Below are positions 1-8,791 of a stretch of DNA of 54,968 nucleotides, one piece after another. The notes under the pieces are model-generated. The model was not told the DNA's origin. It made no database searches and saw only the letters and a list, made by a program, of their open reading frames with translations. The stretch covers positions 1-54,968 of the forward strand of contig NZ_SOSC01000016.1 in assembly GCF_005049285.1 (NCBI RefSeq). Direction: 5' to 3'. Both the position numbers and the translations under genes were made by a program. Source of the DNA: Halorientalis salina (GTDB lineage: Archaea; Halobacteriota; Halobacteria; Halobacteriales; Haloarculaceae). Numbering within the stretch: position 1 is the stretch's first letter; every line of letters starts with the position of its first letter.

Positions 1-106
1 CGTAGCGGGTGTAGTTGTAGGCCTGACGATGGATGTTGATGTGGCGTTTGAGTTCTGCCGCTACCTCGCTGTTTGGGCGGGCGCGGTAGCGGTGTGTGTA
101 TTCCAT
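1..106 (-). CDS. tnpB: IS200/IS605-type TnpB, N-terminal fragment cut by the window edge
   Basis: The minus strand opens with ATG at 106-104 and encodes about 35 residues (MEYTHRYRARPNSEVAAELK and onward, through a HRQAYNYTRY stretch) before the window ends. A short basic start leading into a helix with Q-A-Y-N-Y is typical of the N-terminus of haloarchaeal OrfB/TnpB RNA-guided endonucleases. The rest of the gene, including the RuvC and zinc-ribbon parts, lies outside the window, so its integrity is unknown. It is a different subtype from the TnpB at 9520-10866. Confidence 0.6.
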   Translation of the reverse strand, partial: MEYTHRYRARPNSEVAAELKRHINIHRQAYNYTRY

Positions 107-180
107 CGCCGTACCCTGATTACACACTGACAGAAACTTAATTGTTTGCACTGCGTACGGTAAAAATTGGGTGAAGTGAG

Positions 181-1116
181 CTACTGTTTGATCTGGGCGT
201 TGATGACCGAGAGGGCGTCGGCCTGTTGATTGCCCAGGAACACGAGGAGGTCGTCCAGCGTAACGATCCCCTGCAGGGTGTCGTCTTCGTCCACTATCGG
301 CAGTCGGCGGATTTCTGACTCACTGAGTTTATCGAGTACCTCGAAGACCGTCATTTCCGTCGACCCGACGATAATATCTCCGGTGAGGACCTCCTCGACG
401 TTCTTTTCGGCGATGTCGGGTTTCCCTTCCAGTGCAAGTGCCACTTTTCGGTCGGTGACCACATCGATCGGTGTTTGTCCGTCGTCGTCGAGGATGACGA
501 CACAGCCCACGTTGTTCTCCGCCATACTGCTGACGATCGTTCTGATCGGCGTATCGGCCTGTGCCGTCACGACGTCGGTTTCGATGACCTCCTCGACTTT
601 CGCCGGTTTGAATGTGGGCTGAGCCATCCCGGTTCTGGCTGGTTGTCTCTGTTGCTGTAGCCCACCCTGCTGCATCTGTTGTTGGGCTTGTTGTTGACCA
701 GCCGTTGGTCGTGACCGCCCGCCAGGTTGCTGCCCTGTCTGTGGTTGCCGGGTAGCGGTCCCCTGGGGTGTCGATGGAGCCTGCATGCCACCCGAACGCT
801 GTTGCTGTGGCTGGCTCCGTGGTTGTTGGCCCTGCGCTTGCGGCTGTTGCCCGCCTGTGGGTTGCTGTTGGCCCTGTGGTTGGCCCCTCTGTGGCTGCTG
901 TTGTTGTCCCTGTGGCTGCTGTTGTCCCTGTGGCTGCTGTTGTCCCTGTGGCATCTGCAATTGCTGCTGGTGCAATCGGGACTGTCCCTGTTGGGGTCGC
1001 TGCTGTGGTTGTTGCTGTGTGGGTTGCTCCTGTGGTTGCCCACCTCGTGATTGCTGGGTGCCAGTTCCGCTCTGCTGTCGCTCCCAAGGTTCGTTGGGAT
1101 TGTTCTGGTGACTCAT
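181..1116 (-). CDS. CBS-domain pair protein with a long Gln/Pro/Gly-rich N-terminus
   Basis: I start this 311-residue protein at ATG 1116 (MSHQNNPNEP...), because the upstream in-frame extension is basic and uncharacteristic. About the first 170 residues are low-complexity Q/P/G sequence, with tandem GQQQPQ-type units and almost no acidic residues, which is unusual for a haloarchaeon. The last ~130 residues form a pair of CBS motifs: VIETDVVTAQADTPI...GCVVILDDDG...VVTDRKV, then DIIVGSTEMTVFEVLDKL...RRLPIVDEDD...GIVTLDDLL. CBS pairs bind adenosyl ligands and act as regulatory modules. The Q-rich arm is probably disordered and might mediate self-association; that is inference. No neighbour suggests a target. 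Confidence 0.85.
   Translation of the reverse strand: MSHQNNPNEPWERQQSGTGTQQSRGGQPQEQPTQQQPQQRPQQGQSRLHQQQLQMPQGQQQPQGQQQPQGQQQQPQRGQPQGQQQPTGGQQPQAQGQQPRSQPQQQRSGGMQAPSTPQGTATRQPQTGQQPGGRSRPTAGQQQAQQQMQQGGLQQQRQPARTGMAQPTFKPAKVEEVIETDVVTAQADTPIRTIVSSMAENNVGCVVILDDDGQTPIDVVTDRKVALALEGKPDIAEKNVEEVLTGDIIVGSTEMTVFEVLDKLSESEIRRLPIVDEDDTLQGIVTLDDLLVFLGNQQADALSVINAQIKQ
890..957. repeat. 18-bp tandem repeat inside the Q-rich coding region
   Basis: About three near-identical copies of an 18-bp unit (TGTCCCTGTGGCTGCTGT on the plus strand) lie head to tail. On the coding (minus) strand they give repeated Q-Q-Q-P-Q-G. Such in-frame repeats can change copy number by slippage and so alter the length of the Q-rich arm. 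Confidence 0.75.
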
Positions 1117-1295
1117 TATACCAGTTGGCCGGCGTGTGGCGCGCGACCAACCGACTAATGGTACCACGAACCTGTTGATAAAACCTGATACCCCTCCAGA
1201 TCACGACAAGAGACTTGTCGCTCTCTTTGATTAGTCCCGATTTTTCACGACGAACCTAATCACTTTGGGCCAACCCTCAAGCAGACGAGCGATGT

Positions 1296-1541
1296 ATGAT
1301 AGTCGAGATGCCAACCTGTCCCGGTTGCTGCGAACGGGTACCACACGTCAAACTCCCCGTCCACGAGCAGTTCTGTGAGTCCGTCGTCGGTGAGGCTCCG
1401 ACCGGGCCGTCCGTCTACGAGTACTTCGACGCGCGGATACAGAACGTGGAGCGCCGTCTCGAAACGCGGATTTCGCTGCTCGAAGCGTCGGTTTCGTCGT
1501 CTGCGGACGAGACGGCTCCGTATTCGCCAGACCCTCGGTGA
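1296..1541 (+). CDS. Small C2HC zinc-finger-like protein
   Basis: An 81-residue acidic protein. The N-terminus carries C-P-G-C-C followed by H-V-K-L-P-V-H-E-Q-F-C, a spacing compatible with one zinc-finger knuckle (two Cys, then His and Cys about 14-18 residues on). After it comes a helix rich in E/R/L (residues ~45-65), likely a coiled coil. An internal ATG at 1308 directly before the finger (MPTCPGC) is an equally plausible start. Its 3' end converges on the gene ending at 1603. Function unknown; DNA or protein binding is the obvious guess. Confidence 0.6.
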   Translation: MIVEMPTCPGCCERVPHVKLPVHEQFCESVVGEAPTGPSVYEYFDARIQNVERRLETRISLLEASVSSSADETAPYSPDPR

Positions 1542-1602
1542 CAACCGCAATCAGGGTGTCGCCGAGAGTCTGAACGACCCGCTTCGTCGTTGCGCGGGTG
1601 AT

Positions 1603-2193
1603 CTACCCGTCGCGCGGTTGCGGATCAGATAGCGGATAGTCCAGGCTGTTCGGATACGGTCCCGCTTCGGTCGTATCGAGCGTGAGAGCGATCGTAAACC
1701 GGTCGAGCCCGACTTCGAGACTGCTGAACAGGAGAAGTTCGACGATCTCGTCCGTCGCGAACTCCGCGCGGAGGTCGTCGAAGAACGCGTCCGTGATCCG
1801 ATGCGGGTCGGTCGAGAGGTAATCCGCGAGCTTGACCGCGAGAAACTCGCGGTGGGTGAGCGCCGTCTCGTCGATATCGTCGCCGAGTACCGCTTCCTCT
1901 TTCGGAGCCACGTCCTCGCGCACGTCCACTGTCCGTACCGTCCCACAGTACGCACACTCGTGGCACTTCGCGACCCTGAGACGCACCAGTTCCAGCAACG
2001 CCGAGTCGATGGTTTCTGACTGGGGAAACGCCCCCAGTGTCTCGACCAGGCGTTTGAAAACCGTCGGTTCATGCGCCATCGCGCCGAAGAACGCGGCGTC
2101 TTCGTACCACTCGGTCGTCGCCTCGCGAAGCAGTTCGTTCACGTCCTCGTCGTGAGACTCCCCTGGCTCGACGATTGGAATACGATCCGGCAT
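1603..2193 (-). CDS. Carboxymuconolactone decarboxylase / AhpD-like protein
   Basis: A 196-residue protein from ATG 2193. The centre has the CMD/AhpD signature: a helix ELVRLRVAKC, then CHECAYC (Cys at about 77, 80 and 83), where C80 and C83 form the redox-type C-x-x-C. Family members act as peroxiredoxin-partner disulfide reductases or as decarboxylases. The histidine that usually follows the second Cys is not at its expected place (GTVRT here), so catalytic competence as an AhpD is uncertain. The C-terminal half (FFDDLRAEFATDEIVELLL) is the usual CMD helical bundle. It is read in the same direction as the gene ending at 2255, 61 bp upstream. Confidence 0.8.
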   Translation of the reverse strand: MPDRIPIVEPGESHDEDVNELLREATTEWYEDAAFFGAMAHEPTVFKRLVETLGAFPQSETIDSALLELVRLRVAKCHECAYCGTVRTVDVREDVAPKEEAVLGDDIDETALTHREFLAVKLADYLSTDPHRITDAFFDDLRAEFATDEIVELLLFSSLEVGLDRFTIALTLDTTEAGPYPNSLDYPLSDPQPRDG

Positions 2194-2254
2194 GTGTGTG
2201 AGTACCACAGTACGACGTTCACGGCGATAAGGTTTTGTCGACGTTCCTGTGCGT

Positions 2255-2935
2255 CTATTGGTAGCGACCGGACGTATCACCACGAGTCAAATACAGCCGA
2301 TACTCCAGCGCATCGGGATCGGGGCCCTTCACTTCCGTTGTGACCTTCTCGAAACCGCCGGTGGGCAGATTTCCTGTCGTCTCAGTATCGGAGAGACGAT
2401 CCGCGATTCGCTGGACGCGGGCCGCCTCGTCGGCTGGCGATGTCAACACGACGCTGTCGAGGTCGGACTGGGTATCCAACGAATCGGTGAGTGTGGCCGC
2501 GACGTCTTCGACGCTCTCCGTCGGGGACACGGGCTTTCGAAGATACGTCGTCCCCTCGAACTGGATGGTCTCTGGTTGGGTTTCCCCGTCTGCGTCGCTG
2601 GCCTCTCGTTCCGATAGTGCTGATTGTACTGCGTCGTACAGTCCGGTGACACGAGGTGCCATCGTCTCCAGCCAGTCGTCGAGTCGATCGTCGGGGCGCA
2701 GACGGAGGCGGTATCGCTCGTCACCGAACGAGTCGAGCAAGCCATACGCGACGAGGGTATCGAGGGACTGCCGCAACTCTCGATCATCGATCTCTCGCCC
2801 GGTGTTATCACCCTGAGAGCTCTGGATTCCTCTGACATCGTCGATCGTGAACTCCCGTGTCCCGACCGATTCCCAGATTCGCAGGTATCGTTCGATGTGT
2901 TTCGATAGTCCAGGCAGGGTCGATTCTGCGCTCAT
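2255..2935 (-). CDS. Haloarchaeal protein with an N-terminal winged-helix-like region
   Basis: 226 residues from ATG 2935 (MSAESTLPGLSKHIERYLRI). Residues ~10-85 look like a winged helix: FTIDDVRGIQ, then DRELRQSLDTLVAYGLLDSFGDERYRLR, the usual recognition helix plus wing. The rest is acidic, with a region around TTYLRKPVSPTESVEDVAATL and a predicted helical stretch EAARVQRIADRL, and matches no family I can name. It is divergent from the formamidase gene at 3111, with 175 bp between their starts, so it could regulate that gene; this is positional inference only. Confidence 0.6.
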   Translation of the reverse strand: MSAESTLPGLSKHIERYLRIWESVGTREFTIDDVRGIQSSQGDNTGREIDDRELRQSLDTLVAYGLLDSFGDERYRLRLRPDDRLDDWLETMAPRVTGLYDAVQSALSEREASDADGETQPETIQFEGTTYLRKPVSPTESVEDVAATLTDSLDTQSDLDSVVLTSPADEAARVQRIADRLSDTETTGNLPTGGFEKVTTEVKGPDPDALEYRLYLTRGDTSGRYQ

Positions 2936-3110
2936 CGTCTCCGGAAGTTCGGGGACTAAACTGTTAAACGTACTGTCAGATATGTGACTTAGAGCACGAA
3001 CGTTCGGATCCTGAAGGCTATTGTAAAGCAGACTGCAACCGATCCGCACGCATCCCACTTCTCGTATCAATTAACTATACGTTTCTCCTTGTGGTGTGGT
3101 GCCTTGTATT

Positions 3111-4373
3111 ATGCCAGAGACCGTTTTCGAGGTCGATGTCGATAGCTCGGTAGAGGAACAACCCGATCCGATCGTCAATCGGTGGCATCCCGACATTCCA
3201 CCGGTCGAAACCGTTCAGCCGGGGGATAAGTTCCGTGTGGAGTGTCTCGACTGGACGGGTGACCAGGTCGTAAACGACGATAGCGCGAACGACATTCGTG
3301 ACATGGACCTCGAGCCGAACCACCACCTGAGTGGGCCGATCGGGGTCGACGGCGCGGAGCCAGGGGACGTACTGGTCGTGGATATCCTCGATCTGGGTCC
3401 GTTCCCCGAAAACGAGTGGGGCTTCAACGGGATCTTCGAACTGGACAACGGTGGCGGGTTCCTCACCGACCACTTCCCCGAGGCGCGAAAATCCATCTGG
3501 GATCTTGACGGCGTCTACGCGAGTTCTCGCCACATCCCGGACGTCCGCTTTGCCGGACTCTCACACCCCGGGATCGTGGGTACGGCTCCGTCACACGATC
3601 TTCTGGAGGAATGGAACGACCGCGAACAGGCCCTCATCGACCGCGGTCCGGAAGACGAGACGGCCATCAACCACGAGACCCACGAGGACGAACCGCCGCT
3701 GGCGCTCCCGCCGGAACCGGAAGACGTCATGCTCGGTGACATGGACGATGACGATGTCGAGGAGGCCGCCCAGAAGGCCGCTCGGACGATCCCGCCGCGC
3801 GAGAACGCGGGCAACTGTGACATCAAGAACCTGAGTCGCGGGTCTCGCGTCTACCTCCCGGTGTTCGTCGAGGGTGCGAACCTGATCACGGGCGACCTGC
3901 ACTTCTCGCAGGGCGACGGGGAGATCACGTTCTGTGGAGCCATCGAAATGGCTGGCTTCATCGACCTGAAAGTCGACGTCATCAAAAACGGGATGGAGAA
4001 GATGGGGACCGATTACCCCCTGTTCACGCCCGGCAACGTCGAACCACAGTTCTCGGAGTACGTCGTCTTCGAGGGCTACTCCGTCGACGAGGACGGCACC
4101 CAGCACTACAAGAACGCCAACGTCGGGATGCGCCGCGCCTGCCTCGACGCCATCGACTACCTGTCGAACTTCGGGTACACGCGCGAGCAGGCCTACCAGA
4201 TCCTCAGTTGTGCCCCTGTCGAGAGCCGGATCGCCGGCATCGTCGATCTCCCGAACACCTGCGTTACCGTGTCCGTCCCCGAGGAGGTCTTCGAGTTCGA
4301 CATCAACCCCGACGGACTCGCCGAGGAAACCGCTCCGAGCGAGGACAGAGGCGACCTCGCGAAGCCGTCCTGA
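3111..4373 (+). CDS. fmdA: Formamidase/acetamidase family amidohydrolase, copy 1
   Basis: 420 residues from ATG 3111 (MPETVFEVDVDS). The full-length FmdA/AmdA fold is present: N-terminal RWHPDIPPVETVQPGDKFRVECLDW, LSGPIGVDGAEPGDVLVVDIL, GFNGIF, and the conserved core SRHIPDVRFAG..HPGIVGTAPS, RENAGNCDIKNLSRGSRVYL, LHFSQGDGEITFCGAIEMAG and the C-terminal YTREQAYQILS. These enzymes are cytoplasmic metal-dependent amidases that hydrolyse formamide (or acetamide) to formate (acetate) and ammonia. A TATA-like TTAACTATA lies about 35 bp upstream. A close paralog is at 10910-12178. An amide channel (6246) and a formate dehydrogenase (12365) nearby fit formamide use. Whether formamide or acetamide is preferred cannot be read from the sequence. 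Confidence 0.92.
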   Translation: MPETVFEVDVDSSVEEQPDPIVNRWHPDIPPVETVQPGDKFRVECLDWTGDQVVNDDSANDIRDMDLEPNHHLSGPIGVDGAEPGDVLVVDILDLGPFPENEWGFNGIFELDNGGGFLTDHFPEARKSIWDLDGVYASSRHIPDVRFAGLSHPGIVGTAPSHDLLEEWNDREQALIDRGPEDETAINHETHEDEPPLALPPEPEDVMLGDMDDDDVEEAAQKAARTIPPRENAGNCDIKNLSRGSRVYLPVFVEGANLITGDLHFSQGDGEITFCGAIEMAGFIDLKVDVIKNGMEKMGTDYPLFTPGNVEPQFSEYVVFEGYSVDEDGTQHYKNANVGMRRACLDAIDYLSNFGYTREQAYQILSCAPVESRIAGIVDLPNTCVTVSVPEEVFEFDINPDGLAEETAPSEDRGDLAKPS

Positions 4374-4421
4374 GACTCAAATCGCTATTTTTGCGTCGCG
4401 CCGAGACGACACTTGCTGCCG

Positions 4422-6116
4422 TCAGTGGCCGATCGTCCAGGGGTAGCCCTCGCCGCTGCCTTCGAGGCCGCCGTGACCGTGATCGTGGTCGTGTCCGTCG
4501 TCGTGACCGTGTGCTGTCTCCTCGGCGGAACTCGCTGGAAGCATGTCGTCGATACCGAGGAGCAAGGTTGCCGCGTCGGTTGCACTCGGTATCGCGTGTC
4601 GTTTGACACTGGCAGGTTCGACCACACCGCGGTCGACCATGTCCCCCATCTCGCCCGTGACTACGTCGAGGCCGGACCGCCACTCGTCTCGATGGTGTCG
4701 ATTCCGGAGTTCGACGAGCGTGTCGATGGGATCGAGTCCGGCACTCGTGGCAAGGGTGCGCGGAATGACCTCCAGCGCATCCGCGAACGCGGAGACTGCG
4801 AGTTGCTCGCGGCCCGCGATTCCGTCGGCGGTCTCCCTGAGCGAACTAGCGGCGGCGACCTCGATCGCACCACCGCCGGGGACGACGGCGGCCTCTTCGA
4901 CGGCGAGTGTCACGTCGTCGAGACAGTTCTCGACGAGTCGCTTCGTCTCCGCGATGACGTGCTCGGTTCCGCCGCGAAAGACCAGCGAGCGCTGTTCGGC
5001 GGTCGAACAGTCCCCGACGACGACGAGGTCGGTCCCGGCGATTGTTCGGCGCTCGATCTCCCCTGCTCGGCCGACGTGGTTTGGGGTGAGCTCGTCGACG
5101 CGCATGACCATCTCGGCCCCCGTCGCACGGGCGAGTTTGTGCATCTCGTCCTGTCGGGTCCGCTCGACTGCGATTATGTCTTTTTCGGCGAGTCTCGCCA
5201 GAACCTCGTCGTCGATCGACTTCTGGCAGAAGACGACGTCGGCACCGGCGTCGGCGATGCCACTTGCCTGTCCCTCGTACACGTCCGATTCGTAGTCGGA
5301 AATCTCGTCGAGTTGCTGGGGGTTCTCGACGGAGACGTGCGTGATCGCGTCCGCCTTCTCGACGGTGAGTTGATCGTCGACCAGTGCCACCCTCGCGTCT
5401 TCGATCCGTCGCGGCAGGTCGATGTCGAGCGGTGCGAGCGTCGTCGACGACGCGTCCATGTCGATCGCGAGGCCGTCGACGAGCTTCGAGTCCGTCGGCG
5501 ACCCCCCAGGGACGGTCGTCCGAGTGATCCGCCGGCGCTCGACGGTCCCGTTTCGCTCGACTGCCTGCGCCGCGTCGACGACGAGTTCGAGCAGTGCTTG
5601 GGCCTCCTCGTCGGTCCATTTCCCGGTGACTGCCGTGCTTGCGATGCTCAACAGTAGTTCGGTGTCCGTCGGGTCGACCGGGACCGTGTGCGAATCGATT
5701 GCCGTGAGCGCGTGCTCGACGGCGAGCCTGTAGCCCGTCTCGATGGTCGTCGGGTAGAGGCCATCTTCGAGGAGATCCGCTGCTTCAGCGAGGAGTTCCC
5801 CCGCGAGGAGTACCGCTGATGTCGTCCCGTCCCCGATGCGGTTTTGCTGGCCCTCGGCGACCTGTACCAGTGCCCGAGCGGCCGGATGTTCGATGTCCAT
5901 CCGGTCGAGAATGCTGGCCCCATCGTTGGTCACCACGACTTTTCCGGCCTCGCCGACGAGCATCTTGTCCATTCCCCGCGGTCCCAGCGTCGATTTGACC
6001 GTGTCCGCGAGCACCTTTCCCGCAGTGATGTTCGTTTCGCGAACGTCGCGACCCTGGAACCGTTCACTCCCCTCACCGAGTATTCCGGTGAGCGATCCCT
6101 GAGCAGACTGTGTCAT
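4422..6116 (-). CDS. ths: Thermosome (group II chaperonin) subunit, divergent, with a His-rich C-terminus
   Basis: 564 residues from ATG 6116 (MTQSAQGSLTGILGEGSERF). Group II chaperonin motifs are intact: LGPRGMDKML (44-53), NDGA (64-67), GDGTTS (95-100) for ATP binding, and VVPGGGAIE near the C-terminal equatorial part. It would build a hexadecameric ATP-driven folding chamber in the cytoplasm. Compared with ordinary haloarchaeal subunits (roughly 520-560 residues) it looks divergent. The tail lacks the usual Gly-Gly-Met ending and instead carries six histidines between 536 and 548 in an H-G/D-H pattern before ending YPWTIGH. The tail could bind Ni, Co or Zn or project into the chamber. It faces copy 1 of the formamidase tail to tail. 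Confidence 0.95.
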   Translation of the reverse strand: MTQSAQGSLTGILGEGSERFQGRDVRETNITAGKVLADTVKSTLGPRGMDKMLVGEAGKVVVTNDGASILDRMDIEHPAARALVQVAEGQQNRIGDGTTSAVLLAGELLAEAADLLEDGLYPTTIETGYRLAVEHALTAIDSHTVPVDPTDTELLLSIASTAVTGKWTDEEAQALLELVVDAAQAVERNGTVERRRITRTTVPGGSPTDSKLVDGLAIDMDASSTTLAPLDIDLPRRIEDARVALVDDQLTVEKADAITHVSVENPQQLDEISDYESDVYEGQASGIADAGADVVFCQKSIDDEVLARLAEKDIIAVERTRQDEMHKLARATGAEMVMRVDELTPNHVGRAGEIERRTIAGTDLVVVGDCSTAEQRSLVFRGGTEHVIAETKRLVENCLDDVTLAVEEAAVVPGGGAIEVAAASSLRETADGIAGREQLAVSAFADALEVIPRTLATSAGLDPIDTLVELRNRHHRDEWRSGLDVVTGEMGDMVDRGVVEPASVKRHAIPSATDAATLLLGIDDMLPASSAEETAHGHDDGHDHDHGHGGLEGSGEGYPWTIGH

Positions 6117-6245
6117 GATAGCGTACCTCTCGAAAAGAGTCCATGCAGATCCACAAAGCGTTGTCGCGACTTCTCGGTCAGTATGTATGATCTGCCTGAT
6201 GACCGGGGCGGCGAGTGCCTTTCCTGTTTCAATACGAGCGGCCAA

Positions 6246-6770
6246 TCACGCCCATGGCCAGAATCCCGCAGCCATCATGTAGCCTGCAGCCCCAGTAGCG
6301 ATTCCGACGAGGGCTGTGTACCATGCGATCGGTTTCGTGTACTCCGTCTTCTGAATCCCGAGCATGAGCCAGAACGCCGCCCACAGGACAGCCCAGATCC
6401 ACCACAAACTCGCGAGACCGACGTCTCCGAGTTGCCATACTAACCAGCCCGTCGGAATCGCGAGGAACGTCACCATGATGCAGTACCAGCCGAACGCTCG
6501 TTGGTCGGCTTCGCTGCGCCATGCATTTACTCCGACCCACAGATACGTGAACGAGAACAACAGTACTCCGGCGGCGTTGAACGGCGTTCCCTCGGAGGCA
6601 TCTCCACCGAAGGCCCACCAGAGGGCGATGAGCAGCAAGAGCCCTCCCACCAAGGAATTCAAAACCGCGACGTCCCTGTCGGATCCGATACCCAGTAGCC
6701 ATACCCCGTTCACGACTAGCACCATCCCGACGAAGACGAGGCCCATTCCGAGCACTGTGTAGAGGGTCAT
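6246..6770 (-). CDS. amiS: AmiS/UreI-family amide or urea channel
   Basis: 174 residues from ATG 6770, almost entirely hydrophobic, with six or seven predicted membrane helices (VLGMGLVFVGMVLVVNGVWLL, LVGGLLLLIALWWAFGG, FNAAGVLLFSFTYLWVGVNAW, FGWYCIMVTFLAIPTGWLVW, LWWIWAVLWAAFWLMLGI, WYTALVGIATGAAGYMMAAG). Length and the aromatic-rich FSFTYLWVG and Y-W-T-A segments match the AmiS/UreI channels, which let short amides or urea cross the membrane passively. No urease genes are visible here, but two formamidases are, so I infer an amide (formamide/acetamide) substrate. The gene is upstream of and parallel to the thermosome gene, with a 130-bp gap. Confidence 0.85.
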   Translation of the reverse strand: MTLYTVLGMGLVFVGMVLVVNGVWLLGIGSDRDVAVLNSLVGGLLLLIALWWAFGGDASEGTPFNAAGVLLFSFTYLWVGVNAWRSEADQRAFGWYCIMVTFLAIPTGWLVWQLGDVGLASLWWIWAVLWAAFWLMLGIQKTEYTKPIAWYTALVGIATGAAGYMMAAGFWPWA

Positions 6771-6971
6771 GGTTATGTGCGGTGATACCGTATACCATAT
6801 CGTTTTCCGGGCAGAAATAGTTGATTTTCGTTTATATACGTGGAATACAGTTTATCGAATCGAACGTAGTTAGCAACCAATGGGTACCGACCGGTCTTGC
6901 CAGGGGACAATGCTTCCGTACGTTACTGAAACGGAAAACAGAGTGCGCACCTTCGGGTCGGGTGCGTGGAA

Positions 6972-7292
6972 TTACTGATCGTCTCGACGGATCACGGCGA
7001 CGGACGGTTTCACCGACACGATCCGGCCGCTGTACGTTTCGTCGCGCCACGTCAAGACCACGGCCATGCCCTCGATACTACTGTGGGCGCGGTCCCCGAG
7101 ATCCGACGGCCACAACTGACCGCCGCGACTGCGGGCGACTGTCAGTCGGTCCTGCTCGACCGTCAGGTGTTTCGGCACGAACCAGTGCGACCAGGTCGGC
7201 TTCTCCGGATCGGTGTCGTCGATGACCGTCAGGCGAACCTGATCGTTACTGACGACCTGTTTCGCCGTTGTCGTCGTTACGCCGCCTGACAT
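6972..7292 (-). CDS. Small conserved-looking protein of unknown function
   Basis: 106 residues from ATG 7292. It is predicted to be mainly beta-strand (QVRLTVIDDTD, WSHWFVPKHLTVEQDRLTV, MAVVLTWRDETYSGRIVSVKPSVAVIRR) and soluble. I do not recognise a family. The region upstream of the start is AT-rich (ATCATATATCATACAATATC around 7310) and serves as a divergent promoter area with mobA at 7440. Confidence 0.55.
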   Translation of the reverse strand: MSGGVTTTTAKQVVSNDQVRLTVIDDTDPEKPTWSHWFVPKHLTVEQDRLTVARSRGGQLWPSDLGDRAHSSIEGMAVVLTWRDETYSGRIVSVKPSVAVIRRDDQ

Positions 7293-7439
7293 GCGTCCTC
7301 CCGTTCACTATCATATATCATACAATATCTCGTCAGGTCGGAAATAAAAAGATTACTACCTAGCCCTTCCCTGGATTTCGTATCGCCCTCACCACCGGTC
7401 GGTGAAACGTTTAGTGACGGGTGGCACGAACGTCAGTTC

Positions 7440-8060
7440 ATGCGAACTGGCGTCATCATCGCGGGGGGGTACTCGACGCGATTCGGTGCGGACGACAAAG
7501 CGGTCGCGGACTTGGCGGGGAAGCCGATGATTCGTCGCGTCGCTGACCGTCTCGTCGCGCCCGTCGACGAGATACTCGTGAACTGCCGACCGGCACAGCG
7601 CTCCGGCATCGAAGAGGCCCTCTTTGGTCTCGAACTCCCCATCCAATTCGCCGAGGACCCCGAACCTGATCAAGGTCCGATGGCGGGGATCATGACCGGA
7701 CTCGAAGCAGCCGACGGTGAGTACGCTGCGGTCGTGGCCTGTGACATGCCCTTCGTCAGTCCGGCGTTCGTCCGCTATCTGTTCGAGCGAGCGGACGGTC
7801 ACGACGCGGCGGTTCCACAGGTCGAAGACGAGTGGTTCCAGACGACGCAGGCGGTTTACCGCGCCGAGCCGATGGCAGCCGCGTGTGCCGAGGCGCTGGA
7901 ACGGGACGAGCACAAGATCATCGAACCGCTGTTTACCCTCGATTACGTCGTCGTCGACGAACGCGAGATCCGCACGCACGCTGACACTGATACGTTCCGG
8001 AACGTCAATACGCGAGCGGAATTGCGCGACGCCGCACAGGAATTCGGCGACAGCAAATAG
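7440..8060 (+). CDS. mobA: Molybdenum cofactor guanylyltransferase
   Basis: 206 residues from ATG 7440. The N-terminus has the nucleotidyltransferase signature IAGGYSTRFGADDKAV (G-x-S-x-R-x-G-x-D-K in this family), followed by LAGKPMIRRV, and a central metal-binding VACDMPFVSP. MobA transfers GMP from GTP to molybdopterin, making the guanine-dinucleotide cofactor that formate dehydrogenases of the DMSO-reductase family require. Such an enzyme is encoded at 12365-14482. It is nearly abutting and convergent with yqeC (8 bp). The protein has the usual ~200-residue length. Confidence 0.93.
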   Translation: MRTGVIIAGGYSTRFGADDKAVADLAGKPMIRRVADRLVAPVDEILVNCRPAQRSGIEEALFGLELPIQFAEDPEPDQGPMAGIMTGLEAADGEYAAVVACDMPFVSPAFVRYLFERADGHDAAVPQVEDEWFQTTQAVYRAEPMAAACAEALERDEHKIIEPLFTLDYVVVDEREIRTHADTDTFRNVNTRAELRDAAQEFGDSK

Positions 8061-8068
8061 CGGGATCC

Positions 8069-8791
8069 CTATTCTAACGTGGCAACAAGCGGGTTTTCCG
8101 CGATCATCCGTGTGAGGGCGACGCGGTCGACCCGTCGGTTGTCGAGGATTTCGCCTGCGATCCGTCGGGCGATGGTCTCGTCGGTATCGTCGTCGACTTT
8201 GTTTATGACGGGTACGACCGTCGCCTCCTCTGGGACGGCCTTCAGTCCGCCATCGGGACTTGTCAGCACGTCGGCGACGTGTTTGGGGCGGATCCGCTCA
8301 CCCGGTGAGAGCCCGGTGAGCGCGGCGACGCGCTCGACGCGATGGACGTACTGGTCGGTGAGTGGCTTCCCGACCACGTGGGCGCTGACGATCGGAAGCA
8401 CCGTCTCAGTATTAGCGGGAATACGCGGTTCCGAGTCGTTTGGAGCCTTGAACTCGCGTGTTCTTGCGCCATCGGCTTTGACCAAGACCGAATCGGCGAG
8501 ACCGGTTTCGGCGATATGACCGACTGTCTCCGTGTCGTACCCGAGATACCTGTCGGACTCCCGCTCCGGGACGAGCCCGAGCGGCCACCCCCCAGCAGCC
8601 TCCAGAGCCCCGACTGGATCCTGCGTCACTGTCACCTCCGACACCTGAGCGTCGAATATTGGGATGCGTACGGTGCCAGTGACAACTGCGCGGTCGAGTT
8701 GGCCGGCGAGTTGCCAGAGGGTGGATTTCTTCCCGCCGGCACCGACGACGCAGACGAGTCCCTCGGCCGCGAGCGCGTCGACCAGTTCCAT
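8069..8791 (-). CDS. yqeC: YqeC-like accessory protein (selenium/molybdenum hydroxylase maturation)
   Basis: 240 residues from ATG 8791 (MELVDALAAEG); a GTG at 8830 would add 13 residues. A P-loop-like VVGAGGKKSTL (residues ~15-25) sits at the N-terminus, then VLVKADGARTREFKAP and INKVDDDTDE, the set of motifs seen in the YqeC family. YqeC proteins are known by genomic association with selenium-dependent molybdenum hydroxylases; their reaction is not settled. Here it adjoins mobA and lies near a formate dehydrogenase and an AOR homolog, which supports a role in molybdenum/tungsten enzyme maturation. Confidence 0.85.
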   Translation of the reverse strand: MELVDALAAEGLVCVVGAGGKKSTLWQLAGQLDRAVVTGTVRIPIFDAQVSEVTVTQDPVGALEAAGGWPLGLVPERESDRYLGYDTETVGHIAETGLADSVLVKADGARTREFKAPNDSEPRIPANTETVLPIVSAHVVGKPLTDQYVHRVERVAALTGLSPGERIRPKHVADVLTSPDGGLKAVPEEATVVPVINKVDDDTDETIARRIAGEILDNRRVDRVALTRMIAENPLVATLE

